Shown here: one piece after another, positions 13,401 to 24,189 of the stretch | Position numbering within the stretch: position 1 is the stretch's first letter | How the letters are laid out: every line of letters starts with the position of its first letter | Assembly: GCF_031877795.1 (NCBI RefSeq) | Contig: NC_133938.1 | Span: forward strand, 16,586,920 to 16,650,919 | Direction: 5' to 3' | DNA from: Strix aluco | Taxonomy: Eukaryota; Chordata; Aves; Strigiformes; Strigidae | Length of the DNA: 64,000 bases | The notes under the pieces: model-generated | Told to the model about the DNA's origin: nothing | Databases searched by the model: none | The model's input: the letters and a program-made list of their open reading frames with translations, nothing else | Program-made: the position numbers and the translations under genes

Positions 13401-16400
13401 GGCTTCACTTCAGCCTTAGTGCCTACAAAAGAAGGAAAGGGAGACAAAGCAAGCAAGGAAGAAAAAAAAGCACAGTTTATAGCAGAAGTAGTGGCAATAT
13501 TGAGAGTTCAAAGGAAGACTGAGAAAACTACTTCAACACTCATTTAACACACCAGGAGTGAGAGTCTTGGCCTTGTCCAGCACAGCAGAGATCATTTTCC
13601 TCCCACGATTGTAAAGGGGACTGTTCTTTAAAATACCATCCCTAACCAAAGCAAGTGCCCCTACATTCCTGGAAGTACCATCTTCCCCATTTTGAGGCCT
13701 CTGGCACTCACTACAAAGCTGCAATTCAGCATAGCTGTAAGCAAAAATTTTTTTTAATACCATGCATAGGTATATTCAGACCCATAGCTCTTCAAAGTAA
13801 GACCTAAACAAAGGTTCCAGTTCATGCAAGGTGACTGATCTTCAAACTTTTTGGATTTCAGTACTATGCACTGAGTAAAATTTTGGTTTAGATTTGTCTC
13901 CAAGAGACAAAAATATAGACATCTACACATGAAATTCAGGATGCCCCACCTACGCTGATATATCAAAACTGAAATCCAAAATGGTGACAGAAAACCAAAA
14001 CCTTAGAATGTTTACAGCTATAGCTTTGGCTTTGACCACTGTTCATTATAAACACACACACTTACCTGATTAATAATATAAAAAATGCTATCATAAGCAT
14101 CCTGTTGTGTATATATACTGCAGCTGTAGTCATCTTCATCAACTCCAGAATAGCCTTTCAGGAAGAGGTGTTTAAAAGCAACAGTGTTTTCCTCTTTGAA
14201 TGAGACCACCAACTGGTTGCTCAAACCAAAAAAAATAAGCTGACAAGAGAAAAAAAACAAATTTGGATTTTTTAAACACTGGTCAAGCAGCAACCTTTTG
14301 AAAACAGCTTTGAATTATAATAAATACAAAACAGAAACATGCCTGTTGCTGTAACTCTGCTACAATAGGAGCAAAGAATCTGTTAACTAATGCCATAAGA
14401 GTACTGAAGTCAAGGCTACCACATGCAGGGTAAGAGAAACGGAAATCAAAGCCTCCCACTGATTCTAGAACTTGCAGTGCAACAGCCAACAGGCAGCTAG
14501 ATCACTGCCACCTTTCACACATCCTGGACCAACAACTCTAACTGGAATTTGCCAAAACTTTTGTTGAGGATGCAAAGGGCAGACAAGCTAACCTACAAGC
14601 GCAGCCTGCCAACCCAGAAATACCCTGCTTTGCTACGGGACAAATCCCTGTACCTTCTTCCTACCTCTGGCATAGCACAAGATTAGAGCAAACCTATGTG
14701 GGACCACACAGCAACAAAAAGCACCACCTGCCTGACCCAGGTGCTGGTTAAGGAGGCTATAATACAAAGCAGCAGCAGACAGCAGAGTTACTACTCAGGA
14801 TTTGTGTTGCCCTACCATATGGATGCTCCCATTGCCACCACCATCAAGGAGAACAAAAATGGAGCCTAGAAGCTGAAAAAAATCAAGCAACAGGAGTTTC
14901 TTCACAAGCATAGTAGTAGAAGGATATCCCAAGCCCCAAATAGCTAACTCTTCATGCTAGCTTTAAACTGCTTACTAATAGCAAATGTGAAACTGTCTCA
15001 GTACTGCATGGAGTTTCCAAGCCCCACAAGAAACTGGTAGAATGTGGAAGTAGTAAGAGTGAGAAACTGCAACCAGAAGAACTGTGAACTTAGAAACCCC
15101 CCAAAGCAAACAGGCATGCTCCACTAACATCCAAATTCCTTCATTCAAAACAATGGAAGTTGGAAAGCACACCTATTTTTTTCCCCCTTCACTGGTATAC
15201 ATAATCTTTTGTCCTAGACAGTAATTGCTTAGATCTGGGCCAGGCTAAAAGAATACATGCAGCAGGGCTATTTAGAGCAAAGCTGTCTGGTTGTACAGCA
15301 AAGTCATAGCCAGGTCAGAGAGATGGGGATGTCAGCTCTGCTGGGTGTACACAGTCTTCAGATTAAGAACTGAATCTTCATACTTCTAGTTTTAAATCAA
15401 CTATTTATATCTTCAGTTGACTGAAAAAAAAAAAAAATCCAAAACAAAAAAACCCACGGAGTGCTACAAGTAAATCTGCAGCACTCTAGTTAGTACCTCT
15501 AAAAAACCAGGGATCTTCCAGCTGCCATACAGAGAAATAAAACACACTCAGCAGGGTTTCCTCAGGGGACTCCCTAGGGGATTTCAGCACAGCACTGGAA
15601 TAAAACTTACTCCACGTTCTGGGACAGAAGCCTCTTCTGCTTTTCAGTCAGGCACAGATACCCACAGACACCCCAGCTGCTGCTGTGGTATCCTGACTAA
15701 CAGGCTGGCATCAGGCAGAAGCAGCTAAAAGGAGGCTTAACTTATTCCTAGGTTGTCTTTCAAGGGTCTTGCCCTCACTCTGAAATACAGAGAGGTCACA
15801 CATTTACTACTGGCTCACCTTCCTGCAGAGCAGCAACATATTTTCCTTCAGAAACTATTTTCCTTCTCTTGCCAACTACCTGCGATCTGAGCAAGACTCA
15901 GGACTTACAAAAAAAAATCTTAAGCAGCAATCCAGAAAAATCTTGTGGCCTTTGAAAGCCAAGCAGCAGAGCAGCCCTTCTGCTCACAAAGGATGGTGGG
16001 TGACTAGGACAGCAGACAAGTGACTCTCCAAGAATTTAAGTCAGTAGGTTAGGATAGATTGGAAGTACTGAAACCTTTTCAGAGCCATGTGAAGTTTTGT
16101 TTTGTCTCATTACTCACACAAGGTTACTGCCCTGTCTTCAAAGAGAGTTCAATAACCCACATCTGAGGTGCAGCTGCCAGTAAAGAGGGGGCAACCGGTC
16201 CTCTTAGCTTGTGCTGTGCTCACACTGCCCAGCCTCTCTGCCCCCCTCACACCTTAATGCGCTCCCTGTTCTCAGCAGGTCCAGCACTACAGGCAGCAAT
16301 TGTGCCAGCACCAGTGTAAATAGCCTACTTCAGCTAGCCTTGCCTAGCCAGGCTGATCGCTGCATCTTGCTCCCACCTGCAGACAGAGCTCTGTCAGGAC

Positions 16401-19400
16401 TCCGGCATGGCCGCAGCAGAGGCTGGACTCTCTGCCAAGCGGGGCCAGAGAGCCTGCCACGTCCTTCCAGTGGGGACACGAAGAGCGAGAGCAGTCAATA
16501 AAACACAGGGACACATAAGCTGGGGTTACACTTCATTCTAGCAGGCAAGTCAAACACAAACCTGGAATCCTTCAACTCAGCATGTTTTTAGGAATTGTGT
16601 ATTTAGCCATACTTGCAAAGTGTCAGATGTCAGTCCTGCATTTCAAAGGTCCAGAAAAATAATTTCTACTTATACATGTGTCCTATTATGCTTACCTGGA
16701 CCTCCAGTCACCATTTCTTAGTGGACTGTAAACTAACCAACTACATTGCGATACCAATGCAGTTTAAAAAGCACCCTCTTCTTGGACTCTACCTTTCTAA
16801 GTACCTGACTTTTTGAAATGCATCATTTGATGACAGAAGTAAGGGGCACATCCCATTCCTGTAGCCCAGTCATCCCCATCATCACCAGAGACTCTAGCAT
16901 TTTCACATTGAACATGTACATTTCAAATTACTGACTAGATTTCAAGAAATACCACTTTTGAAACAGTCCAGTGAAACTATAATCTATGAATGTAACAGGA
17001 AGGAGAACACAGAGCAGTACTGGGACAGCAAGCCTGAAGACAGCGTGTGATTTAGTGGGAAGAGTAATTTGCTTTAAAGTGTTCTTAAAAACAGCAAATT
17101 ACCTAGTGAAATACTGCCCCAAAATCTCCTGGAGGCTTTTGTACTTTAGTTTATGTTATTCTTCCCCCCTGACACACCTTTCATAGTATTTTTTCTTTCT
17201 GGACTGAAGCACGAAGTTCAAGTCAGTAACAAATATCCAGGTATGGCAAAGGCCCAGAACCACAGACCTGCTTCTCCTGCACATCACTGCTATGCTTTCT
17301 AAGAGTAAAAACAGAGGAAGGATTACCTGTGTAGTAACCATCAGTATCTTCAAAATCTGCAAAGCCAGTTTCCATGGTATCTGACGTCTTGCTCTGTATT
17401 TTTCACATGGGTTCATGAAGTAAAACTTCAAATCCTCTTTCAGAGCCGTCTCTTTTAGATCTAAATCTGACTGAGCCATCATATTTCTGCCATAAATAAT
17501 ACATTGATTAGAAACCAACAGAACGCCTTAGCAGACAACTTCCTCATATTGCAGTTTCACCTCAGATCACCACATGACATAAAAGGTCTGTAACCGTTTT
17601 CTGTTTGTCTTACAGCAAAATGCAAGAAATATTTCCCTAAGATCACATAATTAAAAATCATTCAATCACATTAGATCATTGAAACACAACATTTACACAA
17701 CTATTTCTCAGGAAATAGGCATTAAATAAGAGGATCTGTAACAGCAATAGCAAGTCTATGTTTATCTCTTTCTTGAAACTAAATATTTGAAACAGAGGCC
17801 ACTGTTAACACACTTCTCTGAATAACCCAAATTCTAGCACCAGAAAAAGGTATCTTAAAGACTAAACAACCAGAGCAGGCTTCACAGCATGCTTCTGTTA
17901 TGAACATGCAGCTTATAAGGGCTAAACTCATAGGCATTTATTTATTTAAATATCTGGCCATGTTAAAATCAGAGGAACAAGCACAGAGGACTGTTGTTGT
18001 TAAGTGTCTTAAATCACTTTAAGTTTCTCCTCAGCTGAACAGGACATTGAAAACTTTCCCCTTCTCCTAATCTTTTTAACCCCATTTTCCAGTACTGTAG
18101 TTGTCAGAAATTTCCCACTTCACAAAGATCAGAACCAAACTTACAATTTTTTTTCTCCCTCCATATTAAGGTAGAGCAATCATATCTGAAACTGGCTACA
18201 TAAGCTGATTATCAGTCCCATGTACCATCCAGAAAATTACTCCCCACGTTCCAAATTTTATAAAGGATAACTTTTTCTCTCAAGGTCAAAACTGAAAGCA
18301 TCGATTCCAAGTTTTCAGATGCATTCTTACTTCTTTTGTCCTCATCTGTCTGAAGTGTACAGGTATTTAAGCCCAAACTGCAGACCACAAAGCACATCTG
18401 ATTTGCTAGAACCAGCTATCTCACAAGAAGAGACATGAGAGTTAAAAAACATGGCAAAGTCAACACTGCAGTGTTTCCTCATAAGTGAAAAAACAAAAAA
18501 ATCTATTTTAACATTAGAAGCTCAAAGGTTATCTTTATTACACAGCCTTAAATCAATCATTCATGAAGATGATGGAAGCTAGGCTGATGGTGGTTTTGAG
18601 ACAGAAAAACCACAGGGAAGTTTTTAAGAAAAAGAAAGTGTAGAGTACATCCCTATTTAAATTTATAATAAAAACATACTGGACTAGTTTTAATAATATT
18701 TAAGACGTAAAAACATTTTAAAATGTAAACACATCTGACAGAAAAACATGATAATTATAGCTGTGAGTATTGTCTAAGGGAACAGGTACATATATACGTC
18801 AAACCTGCACTGACACCTAAAGTCATCGCTGCTCCTGTATCAGCTTCTCTTGAACGGGCAGAAGCATTTGTGTAGGTACACGATGAACAAGACCCAACCC
18901 AGAGTACAAGTCATAGGAGTAGGTGGGAAAGAAAGAGGAAAAGGAGCAGGTTTAAGCTGGATCTGGTCGAGATTTAAAGCATGAAAGTATGACATAAGAA
19001 CCACTCCAACACCTCAGAAAAATCCTCTCCTAAGCTTCCAATACAAGCATATCAAAAGTGACAGATCTTCAAAATCAAACAGCAAACTTTATAACAAACA
19101 CTATTTCCTTTGATATCCAAATGCATACCATGGAAGACACTGTGTTTTTTTCCAAAGCTGTCTTTAAAGCCCTTACAGCTCTTCTAAAAACTTAGTATTG
19201 ACTAACAACAATACTTTCACTTTGACACAACCCTCACTTAATTCCACTGACTGGGGATTAGTTTCACTGACGCCTTTAGCTTCGTTAGCTGCAGAAATTG
19301 TGAGCAGGAAATTCAGCCAGGAAAAGCAACATACTTTTTCAGCTTAAGAGGAAGAGATGACACTCAAGCCCATATCACTGTTGAGCTTTGTCTTCCAATA

Positions 19401-20964
19401 GAGAACAGGCATTGTCTGATGTAGTATTTAAGAAATAATTCATTTGGCAATAGGTGAAATACAGCAATTGTTTTCTAATCCATTCATTTCTAGGATAGAT
19501 TCAAAATAACGTCCAAATAAACTGCATTAAATCTGCAGAACTAGAAGCTTCAACCAAAGCATTAAAAAAGTTAAAAAGCTCTGAGTGATTAACAGTGACT
19601 TACTGCATTTAAAACCATCTAGTTCTACCGAATTATTTATTAGCCTAATAATCTAAAAATAATCCAAGAAAAGCACCTAGCTCAAGACAGAGTAATAAAG
19701 CAATTCCATTCAGACACAGGAGTGTAATTAAACACCGCTCAATAGGTTTCCATGGTATGATTTGTAAAGACACAACCACGTTTTGTGAATGAAGACTAAC
19801 TCTACTATGCATGTTTAAATGTACATCTAAGTGTCACTAAGTGTCGTGTTTCACAAATCATAATTGTTACTAATTCAATTCTAAGAGCTGCATTACTATA
19901 CCCACCATTGCGATGCTGTATCTGGTAGGACAATCTGTTGTTCGGTTAATGGTTTGTAGTGAGGCACTTTAAAGCTCAGTATTCAAAAAAGAGGTTTCAA
20001 GAGTAATGACTACAATTTACAGTTACCTACTTAGGAAACACGCTTTTAACACGTAGCTCTTCACCTAGCAGAAAGAACACTGAATCAAGTGGCTAAAAAG
20101 CTATAGAACACAGATTCACTTTTTTTTTTTTTAATGAGTAAGTCACTACAGGAGCAACACTAACAGTGTCAATCAGCGCTCCGCATCAGGAACGTTTACC
20201 TACTTGAGCTCTACACCGTCAAGAGGCGTTAACGAGACTGACCTGGTGTTGGGGCGCACAAAAGAGAAAGAAAAAAAAAAAAAAAAATCACCGAGTTGAG
20301 TTCTCCATATCAGGCTGGGCAACCCCCAGCTTCACCTTCATGCTCTTAATAACTAAGTTCGCAACTCGCCCAGCGGAGGCCATCGCCCGGCACTTCTCGG
20401 GAAAGGGAACTCTTAAGAAATTGAGCAGAAAAACCACCCACCCTCCTTTTACAGCGCTGCCGCCGTTACCCACCGCTGAGCCGCCGCCGCAGGAGGGGCG
20501 GCACCGGCCCCGCTGCCCCGAGCGGGGGCACACGGCGGCTCCCCGCCACCGCCGCCACACCGGCGACACGGCGCGACACGCGGGGAAGCGCTGGCGCTGC
20601 GGGACACAGCCCCCCGGGCGGTGAGGCGGGGGGCACCCACCTGGCGCGGCAAACCCCCAGGCGGGAGCCCGAGTGACGACCGCGCCGGCCGCGGCCCCGA
20701 GCGCCGCCGCGCTACGCTCCCGGGCAGCCCCGCCGCCGGCCGCCCCCGTTATCGCGGTCCCACACGGCCGCCGCGCCCCGAGCGGCGCCCCGGGGCGCTT
20801 CGCTCCACCCCACCTCCGCAGCCGCTGGCGAAGGGGCGCCGCGACCTCCTCCCCGCCGCGCCGGGCGGCGCGACCCGAGCGGGCAGCGCCCCGGCCCCGT
20901 CCCGCCCCGCTCACCCGCTGACGGCGGCCCGTCCGCCGGGCAGGTACTTGAGGGAGATCTCCAT
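1288..20964 (-). CDS. MCOLN2: MCOLN2 (mucolipin-2, TRPML2) gene, coding span, 3' end missing
   Basis: Six-transmembrane TRP channel of recycling endosomes and lysosomes that conducts Ca2+ and other cations and is gated by PI(3,5)P2. These are family facts. Twelve exons were recognised by similarity to mammalian TRPML2 and joined at GT-AG sites, plus a proposed first exon, giving an open frame of about 543 residues against 566 in human (recalled). In order: cytosolic N-terminus with the [19 protein letters not shown] block (about 37-55), TM1 (about 57-80), luminal domain (85-270) with paired cysteines, TM2 (280-300), TM3 (335-355), TM4 (366-387), TM5 (410-430), pore loop with NGDDMF (451-456), TM6 (475-496), and a tail with a CCC cluster. 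MCOLN1 is excluded because the residues follow TRPML2 in exons 3, 9 and 13. The last exon (about 10-15 residues plus 3' UTR) was not found. It lies between 1 and 1287 or off the left edge. MCOLN3 follows upstream in the same direction. Confidence 0.93.
1404..5561 (-). other. MCOLN2: MCOLN2 introns 12 and 11
   Basis: Apart from exon 12 (2753-2959) only AT-rich intronic DNA was seen. There is a short GC-richer stretch at about 4250-4430 carrying overlapping open frames on both strands without similarity to anything I know. Confidence 0.6.
2753..2959 (-). CDS. MCOLN2: MCOLN2 exon 12: pore loop and TM6
   Basis: 207 bp, 69 codons, phase 0 at both ends. It carries the selectivity filter [10 protein letters not shown] (predicted residues 451-460) and the TM6 helix [19 protein letters not shown], ending DSYDTIK. 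The two filter aspartates that coordinate Ca2+ in the family are both present. MCOLN3 exon 12 has the same length. Confidence 0.96.
5562..5684 (-). CDS. MCOLN2: MCOLN2 exon 11: S4-S5 linker and TM5
   Basis: 123 bp, 41 codons, phase 0 at both ends. It encodes [16 protein letters not shown] and then TM5, [20 protein letters not shown], ending PYHEK. Donor AAG|GTATGT, acceptor TAG|GTG. It matches TRPML2 closely. Confidence 0.96.
5790..5891 (-). CDS. MCOLN2: MCOLN2 exon 10: TM4
   Basis: 102 bp, 34 codons, from [15 protein letters not shown] through [16 protein letters not shown]. Phase 0 at both ends. Reading past the donor (AAT|GTAAGG) soon leaves family similarity, so the exon ends at Asn. Confidence 0.96.
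6656..6677. repeat. Poly(A) tract, 22 bp
   Basis: Uninterrupted A run in MCOLN2 intron 9. No flanking target-site duplication was noticed. Confidence 0.95.
7253..7402 (-). CDS. MCOLN2: MCOLN2 exon 9: TM2-TM3 linker and TM3
   Basis: 150 bp, 50 codons. It begins [15 protein letters not shown], then [20 protein letters not shown] (TM3), and ends LKMEIKAK. Acceptor TAG|AGA, donor AAG|GTGAGA. The length equals that of MCOLN3 exon 9. Confidence 0.95.
8785..8900 (-). CDS. MCOLN2: MCOLN2 exon 8: TM2
   Basis: 116 bp. Two bases complete the Val begun in exon 7, followed by 38 codons: [18 protein letters not shown] (TM2 start), then [18 protein letters not shown]. Where MCOLN3 has the third pH-sensing histidine (QKNTH), this paralogue has Gln, as in mammalian TRPML2. 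Confidence 0.94.
9482..9581 (-). CDS. MCOLN2: MCOLN2 exon 7: luminal domain, distal part
   Basis: 100 bp, 33 codons plus one base. It encodes [19 protein letters not shown] and then [10 protein letters not shown]. The Cys in ECKDW pairs with the Cys in ELPDC of exon 6 in solved TRPML structures. Acceptor CAG|ATA, donor CTG|GTAAGT. Confidence 0.94.
10042..10138 (-). CDS. MCOLN2: MCOLN2 exon 6: luminal domain
   Basis: 97 bp, beginning with the third base of a split Arg, then [20 protein letters not shown] and [12 protein letters not shown]. Donor ACT|GTAAGT. Length and phase equal MCOLN3 exon 6. Confidence 0.95.
10283..10370 (-). CDS. MCOLN2: MCOLN2 exon 5: luminal domain
   Basis: 88 bp. Split Glu, then [20 protein letters not shown] and SFFNLEFY, with Arg split to exon 6. 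It holds an N-glycosylation sequon (NSS). This is a fast-evolving part of the luminal domain. Identity rests mainly on the LEFYR end and on correct phase with both neighbours. Confidence 0.88.
10735..10879 (-). CDS. MCOLN2: MCOLN2 exon 4: luminal domain
   Basis: 145 bp, 48 codons plus one base. It encodes [15 protein letters not shown] and then [10 protein letters not shown] and [10 protein letters not shown]. There are two N-glycosylation sequons (NIS, NDT) and one luminal Cys. Acceptor TAG|TAC, donor ACAG|GTATAG. It matches the TRPML2 segment YHQLK...TLGYGE...ETLNID. Confidence 0.92.
10880..14065 (-). other. MCOLN2: MCOLN2 intron 3
   Basis: 3.2 kb without a recognisable exon. Short open frames on both strands are not similar to known proteins. 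Confidence 0.6.
14066..14239 (-). CDS. MCOLN2: MCOLN2 exon 3: end of TM1 and start of luminal domain
   Basis: 174 bp, 58 codons, phase 0. It encodes [40 protein letters not shown] and [18 protein letters not shown]. It is very close to mammalian TRPML2. The luminal Cys in DDYSC distinguishes it from MCOLN3, which reads DDTYAV here. Confidence 0.97.
14240..17326 (-). other. MCOLN2: MCOLN2 intron 2
   Basis: 3.1 kb. It contains a locally GC-rich segment (about 16140-16500) that ends with a plus-strand AATAAA at 16498-16503, and an A-rich run at 15424-15437. No exon was recognised. Confidence 0.55.
17327..17486 (-). CDS. MCOLN2: MCOLN2 exon 2: cytosolic N-terminus and TM1
   Basis: 160 bp, enters in phase 2. 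It encodes [19 protein letters not shown], then [20 protein letters not shown] and [14 protein letters not shown]. The basic RARRQIPWK stretch is part of the PI(3,5)P2-binding region of the family. Two successive ATGs (17482-17480 and 17479-17477) lie at the position where mouse has a short-isoform start, so this exon could also begin translation. Confidence 0.96.
17487..20270 (-). other. MCOLN2: MCOLN2 intron 1
   Basis: About 2.8 kb of AT-rich DNA between exon 2 and the first-exon candidates. No additional exon was recognised. Confidence 0.6.
20271..20287. repeat. Poly(A) tract, 17 bp
   Basis: Directly beyond the donor of the alternative MCOLN2 first exon. On the gene strand it is a T run inside the intron start. 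Confidence 0.95.
20292..20383 (-). CDS. MCOLN2: MCOLN2 alternative exon 1 (candidate B)
   Basis: 92 bp at the island's inner edge. ATG with G at -3 and +4. It encodes 30 residues beginning [18 protein letters not shown] and ending QPDMENST plus a split Arg. The donor CG|GTGATT is weaker than that of candidate A, but its phase 2 also fits exon 2. The spliced join would read STR-NMMAQ, resembling the human TVR-NAMAH join. The segment is less GC-rich than the surrounding island, as a coding exon might be. Unproven. Confidence 0.4.
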
Positions 20965-21330
20965 GGCGCCGCGGGGCTCGGCCGCTGCCCGGGCAGGGCT
21001 CGGGCAGGGCTCCGGCAGCCCTCGGCGGGGGGGACGGGGGGAGCCGGCGCCGCGCCCCGAGCGGCCTGGGCCGGGCCGCGCCGCGGAGCCCCGTCCCACC
21101 GGCGAGCCCCGGGCCGCGCCCCGCCGGTCCCGCGCCGCCTTTATGGGGTCCCGGAGGGAGGAGGGCGCCCCGCCGCCCACGTGCCCGCGGCCGCCCGGCC
21201 AGGAGCCGCCTCCGCCGGCGCTGCGGCCCGTGGCGAGCGAGCTCAGGCCCGGTGGTTGCCGTCGCAGGCGAGGAGACGGCCCACGGGGAAGGGCTGGGGT
21301 TCGGTTAGCTGCTACGGAGCTGGTGGCTTC
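20440..21330. promoter_or_regulatory. MCOLN2: CpG island, MCOLN2 promoter
   Basis: Very GC-rich, CpG-dense block set in AT-rich flanks, containing one MCOLN2 first-exon candidate and ending close to the other. No TATA box was seen. Long open frames on both strands here come from GC composition (Pro/Arg/Gly/Ala-rich) and are not called as genes. Confidence 0.85.
20915..20964 (-). CDS. MCOLN2: MCOLN2 proposed exon 1 (candidate A)
   Basis: 50 bp inside the CpG island. ATG with G at -3 and +4, encoding [17 protein letters not shown], with the last Gly split. It ends at a good donor (GG|GTGAGC) whose phase 2 fits exon 2. There is no similarity to the mammalian N-terminus, which is itself poorly conserved. 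It is supported by Kozak context, donor and phase only. Candidate B (20292-20383) satisfies the same tests. Confidence 0.5.
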
Positions 21331-24189
21331 GCAGCTGCCAGGTACCGAGTTCCGCAGAGGATGTGGTTTAATGTGCCGGCGCTAGAGCAGGGTGTTCAAA
21401 GCAGAACGCAGCCTTGGGAGAGGCTCGTACGGCAGAACCCGTGAGCTCCCCACCTGCCCGCGGAGCAGGGCGGGCAGTGCAGGGCTCCTGCACCGCGCTC
21501 TCAGACGATGCTGTGGTTAGTCACGCTGTTTAAGGGAGAAGAAGGAACAAGAGCCCAGACAAACAGCTATGTGCAGTTACTCAAAATTAGCTGCAAGAGC
21601 ATTATGCCAGCTCATGCATGGAAGTTTTCTTAAGAAGCATCTGGTATTAGCTACTGCCTCGGGCAGGAAGATGCTCCCAACAGATGCAATCACAGGTCTG
21701 GTCTTTTACAGCAGCATCTGGTTTTACCCCCAATCTGCCAGAGATAAATTATGCCTTTACACATTTGTTTCCTTGGAAAGGTATGAGCATATCTAGATTT
21801 GTTTTCTTCCTCCTTTGCATGCACAGTTTACCTTCCCCTGAGAATATGCTTTGATTCAACATGGAAACTGGTACTTAGAAACAAGGATGGCTCCCACCTC
21901 TCTCTTCCTCTCAGTGTACCTTCATTCTGTTAAGAGATCTGAGCTCTGCTGAAAACAAGTTCTCACTACCGGAGCATATGCAAAACATTGGAATTGAAAT
22001 GAGCCTTGGTAAGAAAACAGCTGTTACCCAAGTTTAACACCCTGCAACTTATTTTCATGAGGAAGTACTATCAGTATTTTTCAGGCAACTCTTTCCAGAG
22101 CCCAGTGAGAATCAGGACAAAGGAACTCTCTTACCCCTCCACACTTCCCTGGACAGCACTGAGAGCCCTGTTTTCCTTAGGATGGCATTTTTAAGCATAA
22201 TGAATTTATCCGATGCTTTATCTGCTTCTTTGCTCTCCCCACCTGCATTTTACAGTTCTATCTGTGCCTACTTGATTGTATCAGCATAAAGATACCGATG
22301 TCTCCAGGATGCAGCTTTACATATGTTACTAGCATTGCTAACGTTGAGATCACTGATACTGTTGAAGACAAAGCTCATTGTCACACTTTTTGGCTTTGCA
22401 AGGCCTTAACCAGCACATCATATATTGACACGAAATAAGATTAAAAAGCCCCACCACACATGAAACAGCAGCAGCCACAGATCTCCTGGTAGATCTGCAC
22501 TTCATCTTGAATGCAACCAGTAGGCTAGAAAGCACAGCATGGATGGGCTTCTTCTCAGGTGAGCGGAATACTCGGGCAGATGAAGGTCCTGAAGACCAAG
22601 TATCAAGCAGGTCACAAATCTGGACAGCAAGCACTTAGATTGCCAGCAGCACTACCAAGGCAAACGATATGTGTTTGAGTGTCTGGTTTTCTTAAAATAT
22701 AGATAGATATCAGATACGTAATACAAGCAGAATTTATTCTTCCAGTCAGAACTGGACATTTTGAGCAGGTGTAAGCCAGTAACCTTTCAGGGTACTGTTC
22801 TTCTTTCCCCTGTGTAACAGCCTGCATGGCCAGAAATATGCAATTGCTGCTCTGCTAACTTTATAAATAGTTGTCCCTTCTTTTCTTCCCACCCCATCCT
22901 ATCCTTTGCTTTACACATCTTTCTCCTACTTTTACATAACCCTCTCCTCTGGCTTCCACACTGTGACCCTGCCCATTACTGTTGGAAGGCAAGTTGCCTT
23001 TCATCAACTCTTTCCTCCCCAAGCCCACACAACTGCCAGCAGTGCTGAATTAAAAGCTGTGTAGTCCAGCAGAAGTAGCAGAGAGTGGTATTCCACTGAA
23101 TTTCTGCATCTCAGTTGATTGACTTTTAGCTGTAGCAGGAGCACAGGTCGTTACTTAAAGACTCTAACAGGGATTTCACTGCAAAACATGCTTCACAGTC
23201 AAGTTTACCCTTCAGGCAACAGAAACCAGTCTTCAATGAAAGATTTCTCCTGTTAGGAATTGAAAGAATCTATATAGGATATCTTTTCCTGGTTTGGAGT
23301 CACCTATTGTAACTTCCCATGCCTAATGCTACGTCCCAGGCTTCTATTAACATGATTTTTCCCTGCTTCTATAAAATTTTGTAAGAATTTGATATTTTAG
23401 AGCTCTGTCAAACTTTGTTGAAATTTGTTGCCAATTTCGTAAGTTAACAGTGATGGAGCATATGCCCTGCCCCAGTTCTAAATGAAATTAGACTACTACT
23501 TGCCTTATAACTTTATTGGCAAAGTATTCCATAGCTCTTTACACCTGCAAATTATTAATCTTAGCTTTCTCTTAACTCTGTATGGAAAAGCCTTGCTAAG
23601 AAGTCAGCCTTCTGCATTTCGGTGATCTTAAAGTGCTTGCCATCCTTGTCAAAATTCCTTCACAAACTTTTTATACAAGTGATGCGCACATTATATATTG
23701 TGTGTTGTCGAAGATCGATAAGGAGTTTAATGTGTCCACACAAAACACAGCTGCTTAATATTTGCTTTTTGAGACAAGATTGCCTTGAATCTCCTTGAAA
23801 AGCTTCAAAAGTCTTCCATCTTGTGTGACTGTTGGAAGACAAGGACCTCAATACAGGAAACTTTCAGATACTGTGAATAATCTGTTCTGCCTACACCTTG
23901 CATTTGGTTTGCCTTTGCTGAATTTGAACTTCATGTAATTTTTAGTGTAAGGTTTAATACTTGCATATTTGTTTCTGTGGCAAACTCTGAAATGCTGTTA
24001 AACAGGATCAGCTGAGAACAGGTCCACACCAGGGTCCACAGGAACTATCTTGACTACAGGAAATGCAAGTTCACACACTCCACACACTGTTTCAAGTCAG
24101 AAATTGCATATTGCTATTAAAAAAAAAAAGCTCCTATATTAACCTGGCAACTATTATTTACTCTTAAGATGAATACTAACACACCCAGT
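21331..24189. other. Intergenic region between MCOLN2 and MCOLN3
   Basis: AT-rich to mixed DNA. Open frames reach only about 94 codons, with no splice or similarity support. No repeat family was recognised by eye. Confidence 0.6.

Noticed and set aside
20288-21444. Long overlapping open frames on both strands (up to 254 codons) in the MCOLN2 island
   Set aside because: Pro/Arg/Gly/Ala-rich, overlapping in several frames, no domain. They result from stop-codon scarcity in GC-rich DNA. Only the short segments with donors in phase were kept as first-exon candidates.
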